Part shown: piece after piece, positions 43,803 through 52,031 of the stretch
Layout: every line of letters starts with the position of its first letter
Numbering within the stretch: position 1 is the stretch's first letter
DNA from: Methanomethylovorans sp041447285
GTDB taxonomy: Archaea; Halobacteriota; Methanosarcinia; Methanosarcinales; Methanosarcinaceae
DNA: 64,000 nucleotides
Assembly: GCF_041447285.1 (NCBI RefSeq)
Contig: NZ_JBGMEB010000023.1
Coordinates: 16,011-80,010 of the forward strand
Direction of reading: 5' to 3'
Program-made: the position numbers and the translations under genes
Notes under the pieces: model-generated
The model's input: the letters and a program-made list of their open reading frames with translations, nothing else
What the model was told of the DNA's origin: nothing
Database searches by the model: none

Positions 43803-44633
43803 ATGGTTGCAAAATGCGTTTTATCTGAGGAATTGCCTGTTGAGGAGTATCTCATTAAGAAAGAGCCATACTATGTGCCTGTAGGAAATGAAGTGGAGAT
43901 CTTCATGTCAGCCTATAGGAACAAACTGCCGATCAACCTTAAAGGGCCGACAGGCTGCGGAAAGACACGTTTTATGGAATACATGGCCTATAAGCTACAG
44001 CGTCCTCTGATAACCGTAGCCTGTCATGAAGACCTTACTGCTACTGATCTTGTGGGCAGGTTTTTGATAAAAGGAGAGTCTGTGGAATGGAGCGATGGCC
44101 CTCTTACAAAAGCTGTGAAGCACGGTGCTATATGTTATCTTGACGAAGTTGTGGAAGCACGTAAGGATACAATAGTTGTTATCCATCCCCTTACCGATGA
44201 TCGGCGTATCATGCCTATAGATAAACTGGGTGTGATCCTCAAGGCACCTTCTGAATTCATGCTAAGCATCTCCTACAATCCAGGTTACCAGAGTGTTGTA
44301 AAAGACCTTAAGCAGAGCACACGCCAGAGATTCGTGGCTTTAGATTTCGATTATCCTCCAACTGAACTTGAAATGACGATAGTGGCTCACGAAAGCGGAG
44401 TAGATGAAAAAATGGCTCACTATCTCGTAGATATAGGTCATCGCATAAGGAACTTCAAACAACACGGCCTTGAAGAAGGAGTCAGTACCCGCCTGCTTAT
44501 CTATGCAGGTAAGCTCATAAAAGACGGCATTGATCCAAAAGAAGCATGCCGTATCGCTATGGTCAGGCCCATCACCGATAACACTGACCTGCAAAAAAGC
44601 ATTGATGAAATAATATCCGCCATCATGGAGTAA
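43803..44633 (+). CDS. CbbQ/NorQ-type AAA+ ATPase (MoxR group)
   Basis: 276 residues. Walker A GPTGCGKTRF near residue 45, CHEDLTATDLVGR (family-typical after Walker A), Walker B ICYLDEVVEARKD, sensor ISYNPGY and an arginine-finger region STRQRFV. CbbQ, NirQ and NorQ proteins work with a VWA partner (CbbO/NorD) to activate or assemble metalloenzymes. The next gene, three bases downstream, encodes such a partner. Target enzyme unknown. GGAG precedes the ATG. It follows the cassette array on the same strand but has its own spacing and no sorting signal, so it may be unrelated to it. Confidence 0.9.
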   Translation: MVAKCVLSEELPVEEYLIKKEPYYVPVGNEVEIFMSAYRNKLPINLKGPTGCGKTRFMEYMAYKLQRPLITVACHEDLTATDLVGRFLIKGESVEWSDGPLTKAVKHGAICYLDEVVEARKDTIVVIHPLTDDRRIMPIDKLGVILKAPSEFMLSISYNPGYQSVVKDLKQSTRQRFVALDFDYPPTELEMTIVAHESGVDEKMAHYLVDIGHRIRNFKQHGLEEGVSTRLLIYAGKLIKDGIDPKEACRIAMVRPITDNTDLQKSIDEIISAIME

Positions 44634-44636
44634 ACG

Positions 44637-47600
44637 ATGGAAAAACCAGAAACAGGTGAAAATACACCTCTTTCCAGGGAAGCAATGACTTACCTTATAA
44701 GGTCGCACTTCTCAACTCTAAGTCCCGATGATCTGTCCTCTGCAGTGGAACAACTCAGGGATGTTCCTTCACAAGACTTAAATTATATATTGAATTCCGG
44801 AAGGTTGCTGTCAGGTAAAAGTCACAGGGTTATTCTATCCTATCTCAAGGCAGCTTCTTTTGTGTATCGAACATTTGCACAAGATGCATTCCGAGAATGG
44901 AATGCGTTGTTAAAGAAAATCTCATCTCTTAGCAACTCCTGCATAGAGGGTTTCTTTGATGCATCAGGTGTGATTCTTCAAAAAGGCGGCATGTCCATTT
45001 TACAAACGTGGGCTGAACTGGGATTGTCAGTCGCATCAAAGGATAAAGGACTTGCCATTTCATATTTTACTACCACTGCCGAAGTAGTAGTTTCCGTTGA
45101 TTTCGAGTATCTGGAAGAATTGGTATCTATCGGCAGTAAATTCTCAGTATCAAATATTAGGGCTTCTGAAGCTTATTTCAAAAACCTCTCAGATCTTTTA
45201 TCTCTTCTATCCAGATCAGAATTCCATGAGTTCATTGATATTATTGAAAACATGAGAGAAAAGGATTGGAGGACTGTAGTTGAGATCATCAACAGCTCCA
45301 GGGAAACTTTTGTCTCCATAGAACCTGAAAGACGGCATTTACTTCTTAATTCACTGAGTTCTGTTTTAAGGTTCAGTGTACCTCTGACTTTATCATTGTT
45401 CAATCGTTCTCCTCTTGCCATGGCCAATTTAAATGACAATGATTTCAGCAAATGGTTATCTGTTATTGAAATCATTGCAGGGCTTAACGCAGATGTGGCC
45501 ATGTCCTTTGTAAACAGAAGTCCCAGATTGCTTGGTTCTGTGGATATTGATGAAATAGAACAATGGGCAGAAAAAGGCTCAGCCCTCATTTCCAGAGACA
45601 GGCAGGCTGCAAAGGCATTTATTGAGCATAGTTTCAAAGGTCTTGAAAATCATATTAAGGACACTGACCGTGAAAAAAGAGCATTCATACTTGATGTCGG
45701 AGCCGAACTTGCCTTGGTAAACCCGGCCTGCGTGGAAAATTACTTCAAATACGCTCCTGATGTGCTGGATCTCTTCAACCATCAAAATTTCAAGGAATGG
45801 CTTGCAATAGGAAAAAAGATCGCAGAACAAAGTTCTAATCTTGGTTCTGGATATTGCAGGCATTCTGCAGTGGCTTTTAAGAAAATACCTCAGGTTTATC
45901 ATGGAGAAGTGTTCGCTACAGCACACATGCTTCTGGAGATAGATTGGCTGCTTGCAGGTGTTTTTTTTGAAAGCCTGCCGGAAGTCGTCGAAAAAATAGA
46001 ACCTGAAGAGATCAGAATATGGGCAGGTACAGGCCTTAAAGTATATGAAAAAGATAAAAAGATAGCAGTGGATTACTTTGCTTTTTCACCATCCTTACTG
46101 GAAGATCTGGATATAAAGGAACTTGAAGCATGGGCTCTTAAAGGTATCAGCATTTTCGAAGAAAATTCTCTCCGTGGAAGACCCTACTTTTCCCTCAAGT
46201 CCAAGAGTTCCACGGATACAGTTGAAGAACTTAAAGGCGGCGTAGCCCTGAAAAAGGTTGCCAATATCCTTAGGTATTATGCTCTGGGTCTTTCAGGTGT
46301 GAACTTCAGTATCCGGTCAAAGCATGTTCTTCCATTGGCTACAGGTATTGATTTTATTAATCCTATTATCGCTGGTAATGTAATATATCTGGAACCTAAG
46401 ATCAAAGAGTACGGGAGTCTTGAAGACAATTTCAATATGTACAAGCTGAGTGTGATGCATGAAGTGGGACATGTGCAGTTCAGCAGAAAGGAAATATCTG
46501 CAAAAGCAGCAGTTCAGCTTTTTGAAAAAACGGGATTGAAGGATATAACAGGTACAGAAACGAACATTTCAGAAACCATGGATATTTCAGGCTTTTTCTC
46601 TGCATTTCCAAATCATCTGCTTGCAGTTGATATTATGGGCGTTATAGAAGATGCAAGAATAGAATACATGATCTTTGCAACCTACGGGGGTTTGAGGGAT
46701 AAGTTCAAAAATATCCGGGATCAGCTTCTTAAAGCAAGGTCTGTTCCTGAAAATGACCTCGGAAAGTTCATGGAAGCTTTGCTCTGGCTTTCCACGGGCA
46801 ATGAACCGGTTTTTGTAACAGATGAAAAAATGAAAAATGCAGTCAGTGCTTCCAGAGACATACTGTGTAAGGTCTTACAACCGCATTCTTCGATCCTTGA
46901 TTCCTTGGAAGCAACTTTTAGAATATACTCTTTGCTTGAGGGGCTTTTTGATCCGCTGGAAAAACAGGAATATTCGCAAATAAGAAATCTGGAATATAGG
47001 GGAATCGGTATTTCTGCTTTAACTGAGGATGAACCAGCTTCCACAGATCCGTATGAGCACATGCTTGCAAGGTTTGTACCTCAGTGTCAGGAAAGCAAGC
47101 AAGAAGATAAAAAGGAAGAAAAACCCGATGAAATGTTCCAGGATGAAGACTATGCTATTCCAAATAATTGGAATGTTCTTGGCAGTTTCAGATATGATGA
47201 ATGGGATACTGTGATCAATGATTACAAATCTGGCTGGTGTGTAGTGAAAGAAATAGAACCGGCCGGAGAATCCGGAGAATATTTTGATGATGCTATTATT
47301 CGCTACAGTAATGAGATAGCACTCATCAGACGTATTTTCAGCACAATGAAGCCCGAATCTTTCCACAAACTGAAAGGACAAACAGATGGCACCGAGATAG
47401 ACATCGATACGTTCATGGAGTCTATAATTCAGAAGAGGTGCGGGGCTAATCTTGATGATCGTTTTTATGTAAGATGGGATAAGAGGGAGAGGGATGTAGC
47501 TACTCTTTTCCTTGTGGATGTGAGCGCTTCCACTTCTAAAAAGTTGAGTAATGAAGGGCAGAGCATAATTGATGTGGAAAAGGATTCTGTTATTATTATG

Positions 47601-48086
47601 AGCCAGGCGCTGGAAAGCCTTGGTGATAAATATGCTATTTATGCTTTTTCAGGTCATACACGCAATGACGTGGAGTATTACCTCATAAAAGAATTCGACG
47701 AGGAACTTTCTGATTCAGTAGCTCGTCGAATCAGCTCTTTGGAACCAGTGGCTAACACACGGCTTGGACCTGTGATCAGACATTCAATTGTGAAACTGGA
47801 AAAGGTTCAGGCGAGGACAAAGATGATAGTGCTTCTTTCTGACGGCGAACCTTATGATACCTGTCATGGTGAAGGGGCTTATGAAGGCCGTCTGGCAGAA
47901 GAAGATACACGTGTGGCAATTCAGGAAGGAAATGCCCGTAACATACATTTCTTCTGTATTACTGTAGATAAGAATCCTGGTAATTATCTTGATACGATCT
48001 TCTCAAATGTGGGTTATACAATTATTGATAATGCACAGGTGTTGCCTGCAAGGCTTCCTGCATTGTACAAGAGACTTACTACTTGA
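44637..48086 (+). CDS. CbbO/NorD-type protein with helical repeats and VWA domain
   Basis: 1149 residues. The first ~530 residues are alpha-helical repeats of about 33 residues (pattern W...G......D...A..YF..SP.LL). The middle holds an HEVGH motif at residues 608-612 and EDARIEY near 676, as in NorD/CbbO proteins. An acidic linker (EDKKEEKPDEMFQDED) follows. The C-terminal VWA domain has a MIDAS motif DVSAS from D961, with LSDGEPYD later. It pairs with the AAA+ protein encoded just upstream (GGAG in the junction) and should act as the substrate adaptor that remodels a target enzyme. It is longer than typical NorD because of the added repeat region. Confidence 0.87.
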   Translation: MEKPETGENTPLSREAMTYLIRSHFSTLSPDDLSSAVEQLRDVPSQDLNYILNSGRLLSGKSHRVILSYLKAASFVYRTFAQDAFREWNALLKKISSLSNSCIEGFFDASGVILQKGGMSILQTWAELGLSVASKDKGLAISYFTTTAEVVVSVDFEYLEELVSIGSKFSVSNIRASEAYFKNLSDLLSLLSRSEFHEFIDIIENMREKDWRTVVEIINSSRETFVSIEPERRHLLLNSLSSVLRFSVPLTLSLFNRSPLAMANLNDNDFSKWLSVIEIIAGLNADVAMSFVNRSPRLLGSVDIDEIEQWAEKGSALISRDRQAAKAFIEHSFKGLENHIKDTDREKRAFILDVGAELALVNPACVENYFKYAPDVLDLFNHQNFKEWLAIGKKIAEQSSNLGSGYCRHSAVAFKKIPQVYHGEVFATAHMLLEIDWLLAGVFFESLPEVVEKIEPEEIRIWAGTGLKVYEKDKKIAVDYFAFSPSLLEDLDIKELEAWALKGISIFEENSLRGRPYFSLKSKSSTDTVEELKGGVALKKVANILRYYALGLSGVNFSIRSKHVLPLATGIDFINPIIAGNVIYLEPKIKEYGSLEDNFNMYKLSVMHEVGHVQFSRKEISAKAAVQLFEKTGLKDITGTETNISETMDISGFFSAFPNHLLAVDIMGVIEDARIEYMIFATYGGLRDKFKNIRDQLLKARSVPENDLGKFMEALLWLSTGNEPVFVTDEKMKNAVSASRDILCKVLQPHSSILDSLEATFRIYSLLEGLFDPLEKQEYSQIRNLEYRGIGISALTEDEPASTDPYEHMLARFVPQCQESKQEDKKEEKPDEMFQDEDYAIPNNWNVLGSFRYDEWDTVINDYKSGWCVVKEIEPAGESGEYFDDAIIRYSNEIALIRRIFSTMKPESFHKLKGQTDGTEIDIDTFMESIIQKRCGANLDDRFYVRWDKRERDVATLFLVDVSASTSKKLSNEGQSIIDVEKDSVIIMSQALESLGDKYAIYAFSGHTRNDVEYYLIKEFDEELSDSVARRISSLEPVANTRLGPVIRHSIVKLEKVQARTKMIVLLSDGEPYDTCHGEGAYEGRLAEEDTRVAIQEGNARNIHFFCITVDKNPGNYLDTIFSNVGYTIIDNAQVLPARLPALYKRLTT

Positions 48087-48221
48087 AATTGGACCGATAC
48101 TGCAGATAAGTTATTTTAAAACTGGATTTTATGTTGGGTAGTAATCAGCAGATTAGTTTTTAAACTTTGATGCACTCTTTATTATAATAAATCTCAACTA
48201 AAAATTCAACTGGAGTACTAA

Positions 48222-48506
48222 ATGATCGGTTATCTGGCAGGAACGCTTACCACTCTTGCTTTTGCACCTCAGCTTTTGAAGGCTTTGAAGACAAAATCCA
48301 CAAAAGATATTTCCTTGCTGATGCTTTTGTGTTCTACAACGGGTATGACACTATGGTTATATCACGGATTGCTGATCAAAGATATGGCTTTGATACTGGC
48401 TAATTCTGTTTCTATAGCTTTGGCTTCAATGCTCCTCGTGTACAAATTAAAGAAAGATTACTGGGAATTGAATCGGCAGCAGCTATCTATTGAAGCTATG
48501 AATTAA
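48222..48506 (+). CDS. SemiSWEET / PQ-loop family transporter
   Basis: 94 residues with three transmembrane helices (the half-size SWEET fold that dimerises): GYLAGTLTTLAFAPQLLKALKTKSTKDIS carries the PQ motif, then LLCSTTGMTLWLYHGLLI and ILANSVSIALASMLLVYKLKK. SemiSWEETs move sugars by facilitated transport. ATG has GGAG seven bases upstream, and a TATA-like TTATTATAATAAA lies about 45 bases before. Single gene ending at a hairpin terminator. Confidence 0.9.
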   Translation: MIGYLAGTLTTLAFAPQLLKALKTKSTKDISLLMLLCSTTGMTLWLYHGLLIKDMALILANSVSIALASMLLVYKLKKDYWELNRQQLSIEAMN

Positions 48507-48543
48507 TAGAACCAATCAAAATCAAAATTATGATTTAAAAAGT

Positions 48544-48573
48544 GAAGTGAAGTACAGGTCCTGTACTCACTTC
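48544..48573. terminator. Bidirectional hairpin between convergent genes
   Basis: GAAGTGA(A)GTACAG - GTC - CTGTACTCACTTC: a 13-base-pair stem with one bulged A and a three-base loop, lying between the ends of the SemiSWEET gene and the zinc-protein gene. Its symmetry fits termination from both sides. Confidence 0.6.
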
Positions 48574-48598
48574 AATTAGAAATAATTAATTAGAGTAG

Positions 48599-48868
48599 TT
48601 AGTATCTCTTTGGTGGTCTGTGCTTCTGGTAGCATTCCCTGCAGTACACAGGTCTGTCACCGGATGGCACGAATGGAACTTCAGTTTCCTGTCCACAGTC
48701 AGCGCAGGTTGCCTTGTGCATTTCTCTTGGACCGCTTGGCCTGAATCCGCCGCTTCCGCCTCTTGGACCGCCGCTTCCGCCGGACCTGTATCCGCCGCTT
48801 CCGCCTCTTGAACCGCCACTTCCGCCGGACCTGAATCCGCCACTTCCGCCTCTTCTATCGTTGTTCAT
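48599..48868 (-). CDS. RGG-like low-complexity protein with CxxC-x17-CxxC zinc motif
   Basis: 89 residues from ATG 48868. The first ~55 residues are imperfect repeats of RGGSGGFRSGGSGG type; the C-terminus has CADCG, then 17 residues, then CREC, the CxxC-x17-CxxC motif (TIGR04272-like) of a predicted zinc-binding domain, and a basic end. RGG-like repeats with a zinc knuckle suggest nucleic-acid binding. The repeat region is prone to length change. Possible leader: a TATA-like box at about 49185-49200 would give a long leader with a small frame (see next). Confidence 0.8.
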   Translation of the reverse strand: MNNDRRGGSGGFRSGGSGGSRGGSGGYRSGGSGGPRGGSGGFRPSGPREMHKATCADCGQETEVPFVPSGDRPVYCRECYQKHRPPKRY

Positions 48869-48903
48869 ATCTGATATCCTTTGTTGTTTTATTGTATTAG
48901 TTT

Positions 48904-48921
48904 GTCTCAAACCTTTGAGAC
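48904..48921. promoter_or_regulatory. Inverted repeat upstream of the zinc-protein gene
   Basis: GTCTCAAA-CC-TTTGAGAC, a perfect 8-base inverted repeat 36-53 bases before the ATG at 48868. It also covers the end of the small frame at 48907-49074. Operator or attenuator hairpin are both possible. Confidence 0.4.
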
Positions 48922-49074
48922 TGAGAATTCGTGCATGACCTTGTCAATTGGATTAAAATCTCCACCTTTGCAAAAACCACAAACTGCGGAAGGCATAACT
49001 GTATCCTTTGCAACAGCAATAAAGCAGGCATTAGAAACAGCTTCAGTTGAGACCGAATAATTAATTTTGATCAA
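48907..49074 (-). CDS. Possible small gene or gene remnant (55 codons)
   Basis: A frame from TTG 49074 (ATG 48990 in frame is a later option) to TGA 48907, ending in MPSAVCGFCKGGDFNPIDKV..., with one CxxC. Codon use looks coding-like, but no family is recognised and the start is weak. A strong TATA-like TTTATATATT (about 49188-49200, leftward) lies about 115 bases before it. Could be a remnant, a leader ORF or chance. The remaining bases up to 49242 show nothing else. Confidence 0.25.
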   Translation of the reverse strand: MIKINYSVSTEAVSNACFIAVAKDTVMPSAVCGFCKGGDFNPIDKVMHEFSVSKV

Positions 49075-49242
49075 TACAACTCATTCTCTGTATTCAGTCA
49101 ATTAACCTAAAAGAAGCAAACAGAAACGGTGTTATCCTTTTCTTTACTCGCCAACTAAGCTAACTGCAATTGTCATACTGGCTTTTTTAATATATAAACT
49201 TGTTGCCTTGAAGAAAAGTATAACTTTCAGATGTATCATAAC

Positions 49243-49617
49243 TTATTCTTCAATTACTTGTAACTCTCTTTCTTCGCCTTGAGCATTAAAACATTTCCAG
49301 CTTTGAAGATCATAGGGGTATCCGACGATTATGTGGTAATGTCCGGTTTTTCCGAACATTTGAAGGTCTGCTGTAGACGGTTTGATCATTCCTCCGGGAT
49401 GACTGTGTACTGAACCCACTGTTGAGATATTAGGCATCATGAACAACCTAAGCATAGCACTAGTTTCTCCGGATTCTGTTCCTGGTAAGAACAGCACTTC
49501 AGTGATTATGCCATTTTCTGCCTGGAGTAAACCAGCAAATTCATTTGGATAGGATGATTTGCTTACCTCCAGAATAAATTTCAGAGTATCTCTGGCAATA
49601 CCTTTGATTTTTATCAT
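49243..49617 (-). CDS. JAMM/MPN-domain metalloprotease-like protein
   Basis: 124 residues forming a single JAMM domain. The metal and catalytic residues are E26 (NEFAGLL), H71 and H73 (HSHP), and S81 and D84 (STAD), matching E...HxHx7Sx2D. Archaeal JAMM proteins cleave isopeptide bonds of SAMP-type ubiquitin-like modifiers or process sulfur carriers. The His, Ser and Asp are intact. A TATA-like run (about 49640-49650) puts transcription start only a few bases before the ATG. No ubiquitin-like gene is nearby. Confidence 0.88.
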   Translation of the reverse strand: MIKIKGIARDTLKFILEVSKSSYPNEFAGLLQAENGIITEVLFLPGTESGETSAMLRLFMMPNISTVGSVHSHPGGMIKPSTADLQMFGKTGHYHIIVGYPYDLQSWKCFNAQGEERELQVIEE

Positions 49618-49662
49618 AGGAAAAGAATGAGGGACTAAATGTATATATGGATAGTCAATACC

Positions 49663-50040
49663 TCATGAACTCAATGCGGCTACCACGGATCCCAGAAAAC
49701 TCCAGTCATAAAGTCCTACAAGTATATTATTTATGGTAAGGACTATGCCAAGTGCTGCCACTGAAGACTTTAATCCTTCTTTCAGGTAAGGTGCTATTTC
49801 ATGTCTGCAATTGTTAAGTATGTATATATTAAATACAACTAGGGCCAAAAACAACAATTTAAGCGCCAATAAGCCATAAACCCCACTAAAAGCAATCAGT
49901 GGACTAAGAAGTATATTACCTTCCTGGCCTTTAGGCAAAGCATATGCTGTGCTTAGCCAGTCACCTATTATATAGAAAAGAATAATGACACGAATTTCCC
50001 ATAGAATACTTCCAAGGGAAGATTTAGTGCGCTCGCTCAT
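49663..50040 (-). CDS. Small integral membrane protein (DUF5658-like)
   Basis: 125 residues with four hydrophobic segments (VIILFYIIGDWLSTAYAL, LIAFSGVYGLLALKLLFLALVVFNI, then VAALGIVLTINNILVGL and a terminal segment). The D..ST.Y.LP.G.E.N.L pattern is like DUF5658 membrane proteins. Function unknown. ATG 50040 is preferred over the ATG at 50043 because GGTGG then has five-base spacing. TATA-like box around 50073-50083. Confidence 0.65.
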   Translation of the reverse strand: MSERTKSSLGSILWEIRVIILFYIIGDWLSTAYALPKGQEGNILLSPLIAFSGVYGLLALKLLFLALVVFNIYILNNCRHEIAPYLKEGLKSSVAALGIVLTINNILVGLYDWSFLGSVVAALSS

Positions 50041-50243
50041 CATACCACCTGATTAGAGGTACACATAATCCATTATAAATACTTATCTATATTCAAGTGA
50101 ATAATATAGAATACATGAGATATATAGCAATGTATTATAAATTGTCATCCAATACAATTCTACAACTGAAAATAACAGAATAAAAGAAAGGAGAGAAGGA
50201 TTACTATTCAATCAGTCTTATAATCAGTGTTTTCCCTTCTACG

Positions 50244-50405
50244 TCAAAACACTCCATGGTATGATAAATATGAATAATACATGAACAATGCTATGGTCAT
50301 TGTTATCAGTACTATGGCACCATCTATTATTTCCTTTTCGTGCCCACGTATTTCTATCATGGGTTTTTGTGCCAATTCTGTTTCGTGTCCGTGTACTTCT
50401 ATCAT
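50244..50405 (-). CDS. Small single-TM protein with repeated MIEVxGHE motif (53 aa)
   Basis: Read from ATG 50405 to TGA 50244. The product begins with two related units, MIEVHGHETELAQKP and MIEIRGHEKEI, then one hydrophobic segment (GAIVLITMTIALFMYYSYL). A TATA-like TTTATATATGA (50433-50443) lies about 30 bases before the ATG, giving a very short leader. The duplication of MIE.xGHE and the promoter support a real gene. Not a family I recognise; the His/Glu units could bind metal (guess). An overlapping longer frame on the same strand (50239-50436) is rejected. Confidence 0.55.
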   Translation of the reverse strand: MIEVHGHETELAQKPMIEIRGHEKEIIDGAIVLITMTIALFMYYSYLSYHGVF

Positions 50406-50464
50406 GGTCAATCATTAAAGTATCTTCTAGTATCATATATAAACATTCCTAAATTACCATGATT

Positions 50465-50496
50465 AATAATGGCTATTATTTATAACGATTAATCGT
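50465..50496. promoter_or_regulatory. Two adjacent palindromes in a divergent promoter
   Basis: AATAAT-GGCT-ATTATT (50465-50480) and ACGATTAATCGT (50485-50496) lie side by side between the leftward 53-residue gene and the rightward thioesterase gene. They are candidate regulator-binding sites. Confidence 0.35.
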
Positions 50497-50626
50497 GTAT
50501 ATTTCTAGTATTGCTGAATAATGATCCTAAAATTACGCTCCTAATATTAAGTGATAATTGATATCGGTAGATTTTTAGATAATCCTTAGTATCTAGAATT
50601 ACTTAATGCGCAAGGAGCAAAGAAAT

Positions 50627-51046
50627 ATGAAAGAAACAAATTCATCACTTCTCGAATTACTGGCAAAAGATCGTTTTTCAACTTATTGCAATATCGAATT
50701 ACTCGATGCCAGTCCGGGCTATGCAAAAGCTCGTATGCTAATTTCTGAGGAACACCTTAATGGTTTTGGTTCTGTTCATGGTGGTGCAATCTTCACTCTT
50801 GCGGATCTGGTTTTCGGGAGTGCTGCTAATGCCCATGGAAGAATAGCAGTGGCAATAAATTGCTCCATAGCTTATCTGAAAGCGGCAAAGGAAGGTTATT
50901 TGACCGCGGAAGCCAAAGAGGTATCCATAGGATATAAATTGGCAACTTACATAGTTACCATAACAGATGAAGAGAATGAGGTTATAGCAACCTTCCAGGG
51001 TACAGCATACAGAAAAAGTGAAAAAATAGAAGAACTATTGGCATAG
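50627..51046 (+). CDS. PaaI-like hotdog-fold thioesterase
   Basis: 139 residues from ATG 50627 with AAGGAG upstream. Hotdog fold with the PaaI signature NGFGSVHGGAIFTLADLVFGSAANA (catalytic Asp/Gly-rich helix) and strands YLTAEAKEVSIGYKLATYIVTITDE. It should hydrolyse acyl-CoA thioesters, possibly aryl-acyl-CoA, given that phenylacetate-CoA ligase is encoded 1 kb away (inference from proximity). Single gene. Confidence 0.88.
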   Translation: MKETNSSLLELLAKDRFSTYCNIELLDASPGYAKARMLISEEHLNGFGSVHGGAIFTLADLVFGSAANAHGRIAVAINCSIAYLKAAKEGYLTAEAKEVSIGYKLATYIVTITDEENEVIATFQGTAYRKSEKIEELLA

Positions 51047-51127
51047 GTAAAGTCATAAAATGAAATGTAGATCCCTAGCTATTTTTAGAGGGGATCTTTT
51101 CACGAATTCTTTCTATTTTTCATTAAT

Positions 51128-51976
51128 TCATTTCAATTCCCGAGGCTGCTTCTTTTCAGGAAGCACAGGAAGTGGCATTGTATTAACCAATATGGGGCTA
51201 TCCACTTCTTTGGCGCGTTCAAGTAATAACTCTTTACCCTTTTGTGTCACCGCGAATAATGGTACAGCCGTACCCACCTGTGCAATTGGTCTAATAACAT
51301 TCCGCAGGTTCTTGGATGCACAGGCTGTAGCAATATCAATGTTTTTGATAAGTTCTGTAGCATTTTCTTTGGTCAGGCCTGTGGTGTGGGCGGCTATTAT
51401 ACACAGATCCAGATCCTGTACTTTTTCAAGCTCTCTTAGCTTTGAAGCTGTCAAAGCATCAACAACAGAAACAGCTATTTTCTTGTAACCCATTTGTGCT
51501 GCTTTTTCCACGCCTGCAACAGGATCAATTGTTGCATTCAGAGGGTCAAGCACGGTACCATCTCTTAGTTCAATACCTTTTACTATCTCAGGAATCGGAT
51601 CAGTTTCAACAAGTCCTGAGATCCTGGCACCCATCCCCTGCACCAGTTTTGGATTTGCTGTTATGACAGTGCCGGCACCATCACATACTGTGACTGTGAC
51701 ATCGAGCATTCCTCTGTTAAGACCTGTCATCATTACTTCTGAAGCACCAAAACCTACAAAAACATCCATCTCGAGTTTCCTATGCGGAGTAAATAAGCCA
51801 AAATCCCTTATGCGGAATTCCATATTCTTCCTGACTTCTTCAGAGGTAATTTGTTTTATACCTCTGGCTTTTTCGAATAGGGGGCACCATTCCAGCTGAG
51901 GTTCGCCTACTTCTTTGACTTTACCATCTTCCACTACTACCCGCGTCATTCCCAGAATTTCCATTACATGTGCCAT
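51128..51976 (-). CDS. mmp8: Methanogenesis marker protein 8 (DUF2099)
   Basis: 282 residues with HVMEILGMTRVVVEDGKVKEVGEP, EWCPLF, FGASEVMMTGLNRG, VCDGAGTVITANPKLVQGMGARISGLVETDPIPE and IDPVAGVEKAAQMGYKKIAVSV, the conserved blocks of the TIGR03275 family, found in all or nearly all methanogens. Its role is unknown; association with methyl-coenzyme M reductase activation has been considered for several such markers. It lies directly downstream of paaK on the same strand. Confidence 0.92.
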   Translation of the reverse strand: MAHVMEILGMTRVVVEDGKVKEVGEPQLEWCPLFEKARGIKQITSEEVRKNMEFRIRDFGLFTPHRKLEMDVFVGFGASEVMMTGLNRGMLDVTVTVCDGAGTVITANPKLVQGMGARISGLVETDPIPEIVKGIELRDGTVLDPLNATIDPVAGVEKAAQMGYKKIAVSVVDALTASKLRELEKVQDLDLCIIAAHTTGLTKENATELIKNIDIATACASKNLRNVIRPIAQVGTAVPLFAVTQKGKELLLERAKEVDSPILVNTMPLPVLPEKKQPRELK

Positions 51977-52031
51977 AAGATTCCTTACCTGTCATTTACA
52001 TTGGTATAAAGCATGGTCTAAAGCAAATACA

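Noticed and set aside
43803..48086. Gas vesicle GvpN/GvpO-type reading of the AAA+ and VWA pair
   Set aside because: No GvpA or other gas vesicle genes nearby; the pair matches CbbQ/NorQ and NorD better through the HExxH, EDARIE and VWA motifs.
48586..48843. Frame encoding Ala/Glu-rich repeats
   Set aside because: A frame-shifted shadow of the Gly/Arg-rich repeats of the zinc protein, whose CxxC-x17-CxxC end fixes the true frame.
48935..49060. 41-codon + strand frame
   Set aside because: No ribosome site or promoter; the opposite strand frame with CxxC is somewhat more plausible, and neither is certain.
50239..50436. 65-codon frame on the minus strand
   Set aside because: Overlaps the 53-residue gene in another frame; its product is Arg/His/Asn-rich without pattern, while the chosen frame has an internal duplication, a TM helix and better promoter spacing.
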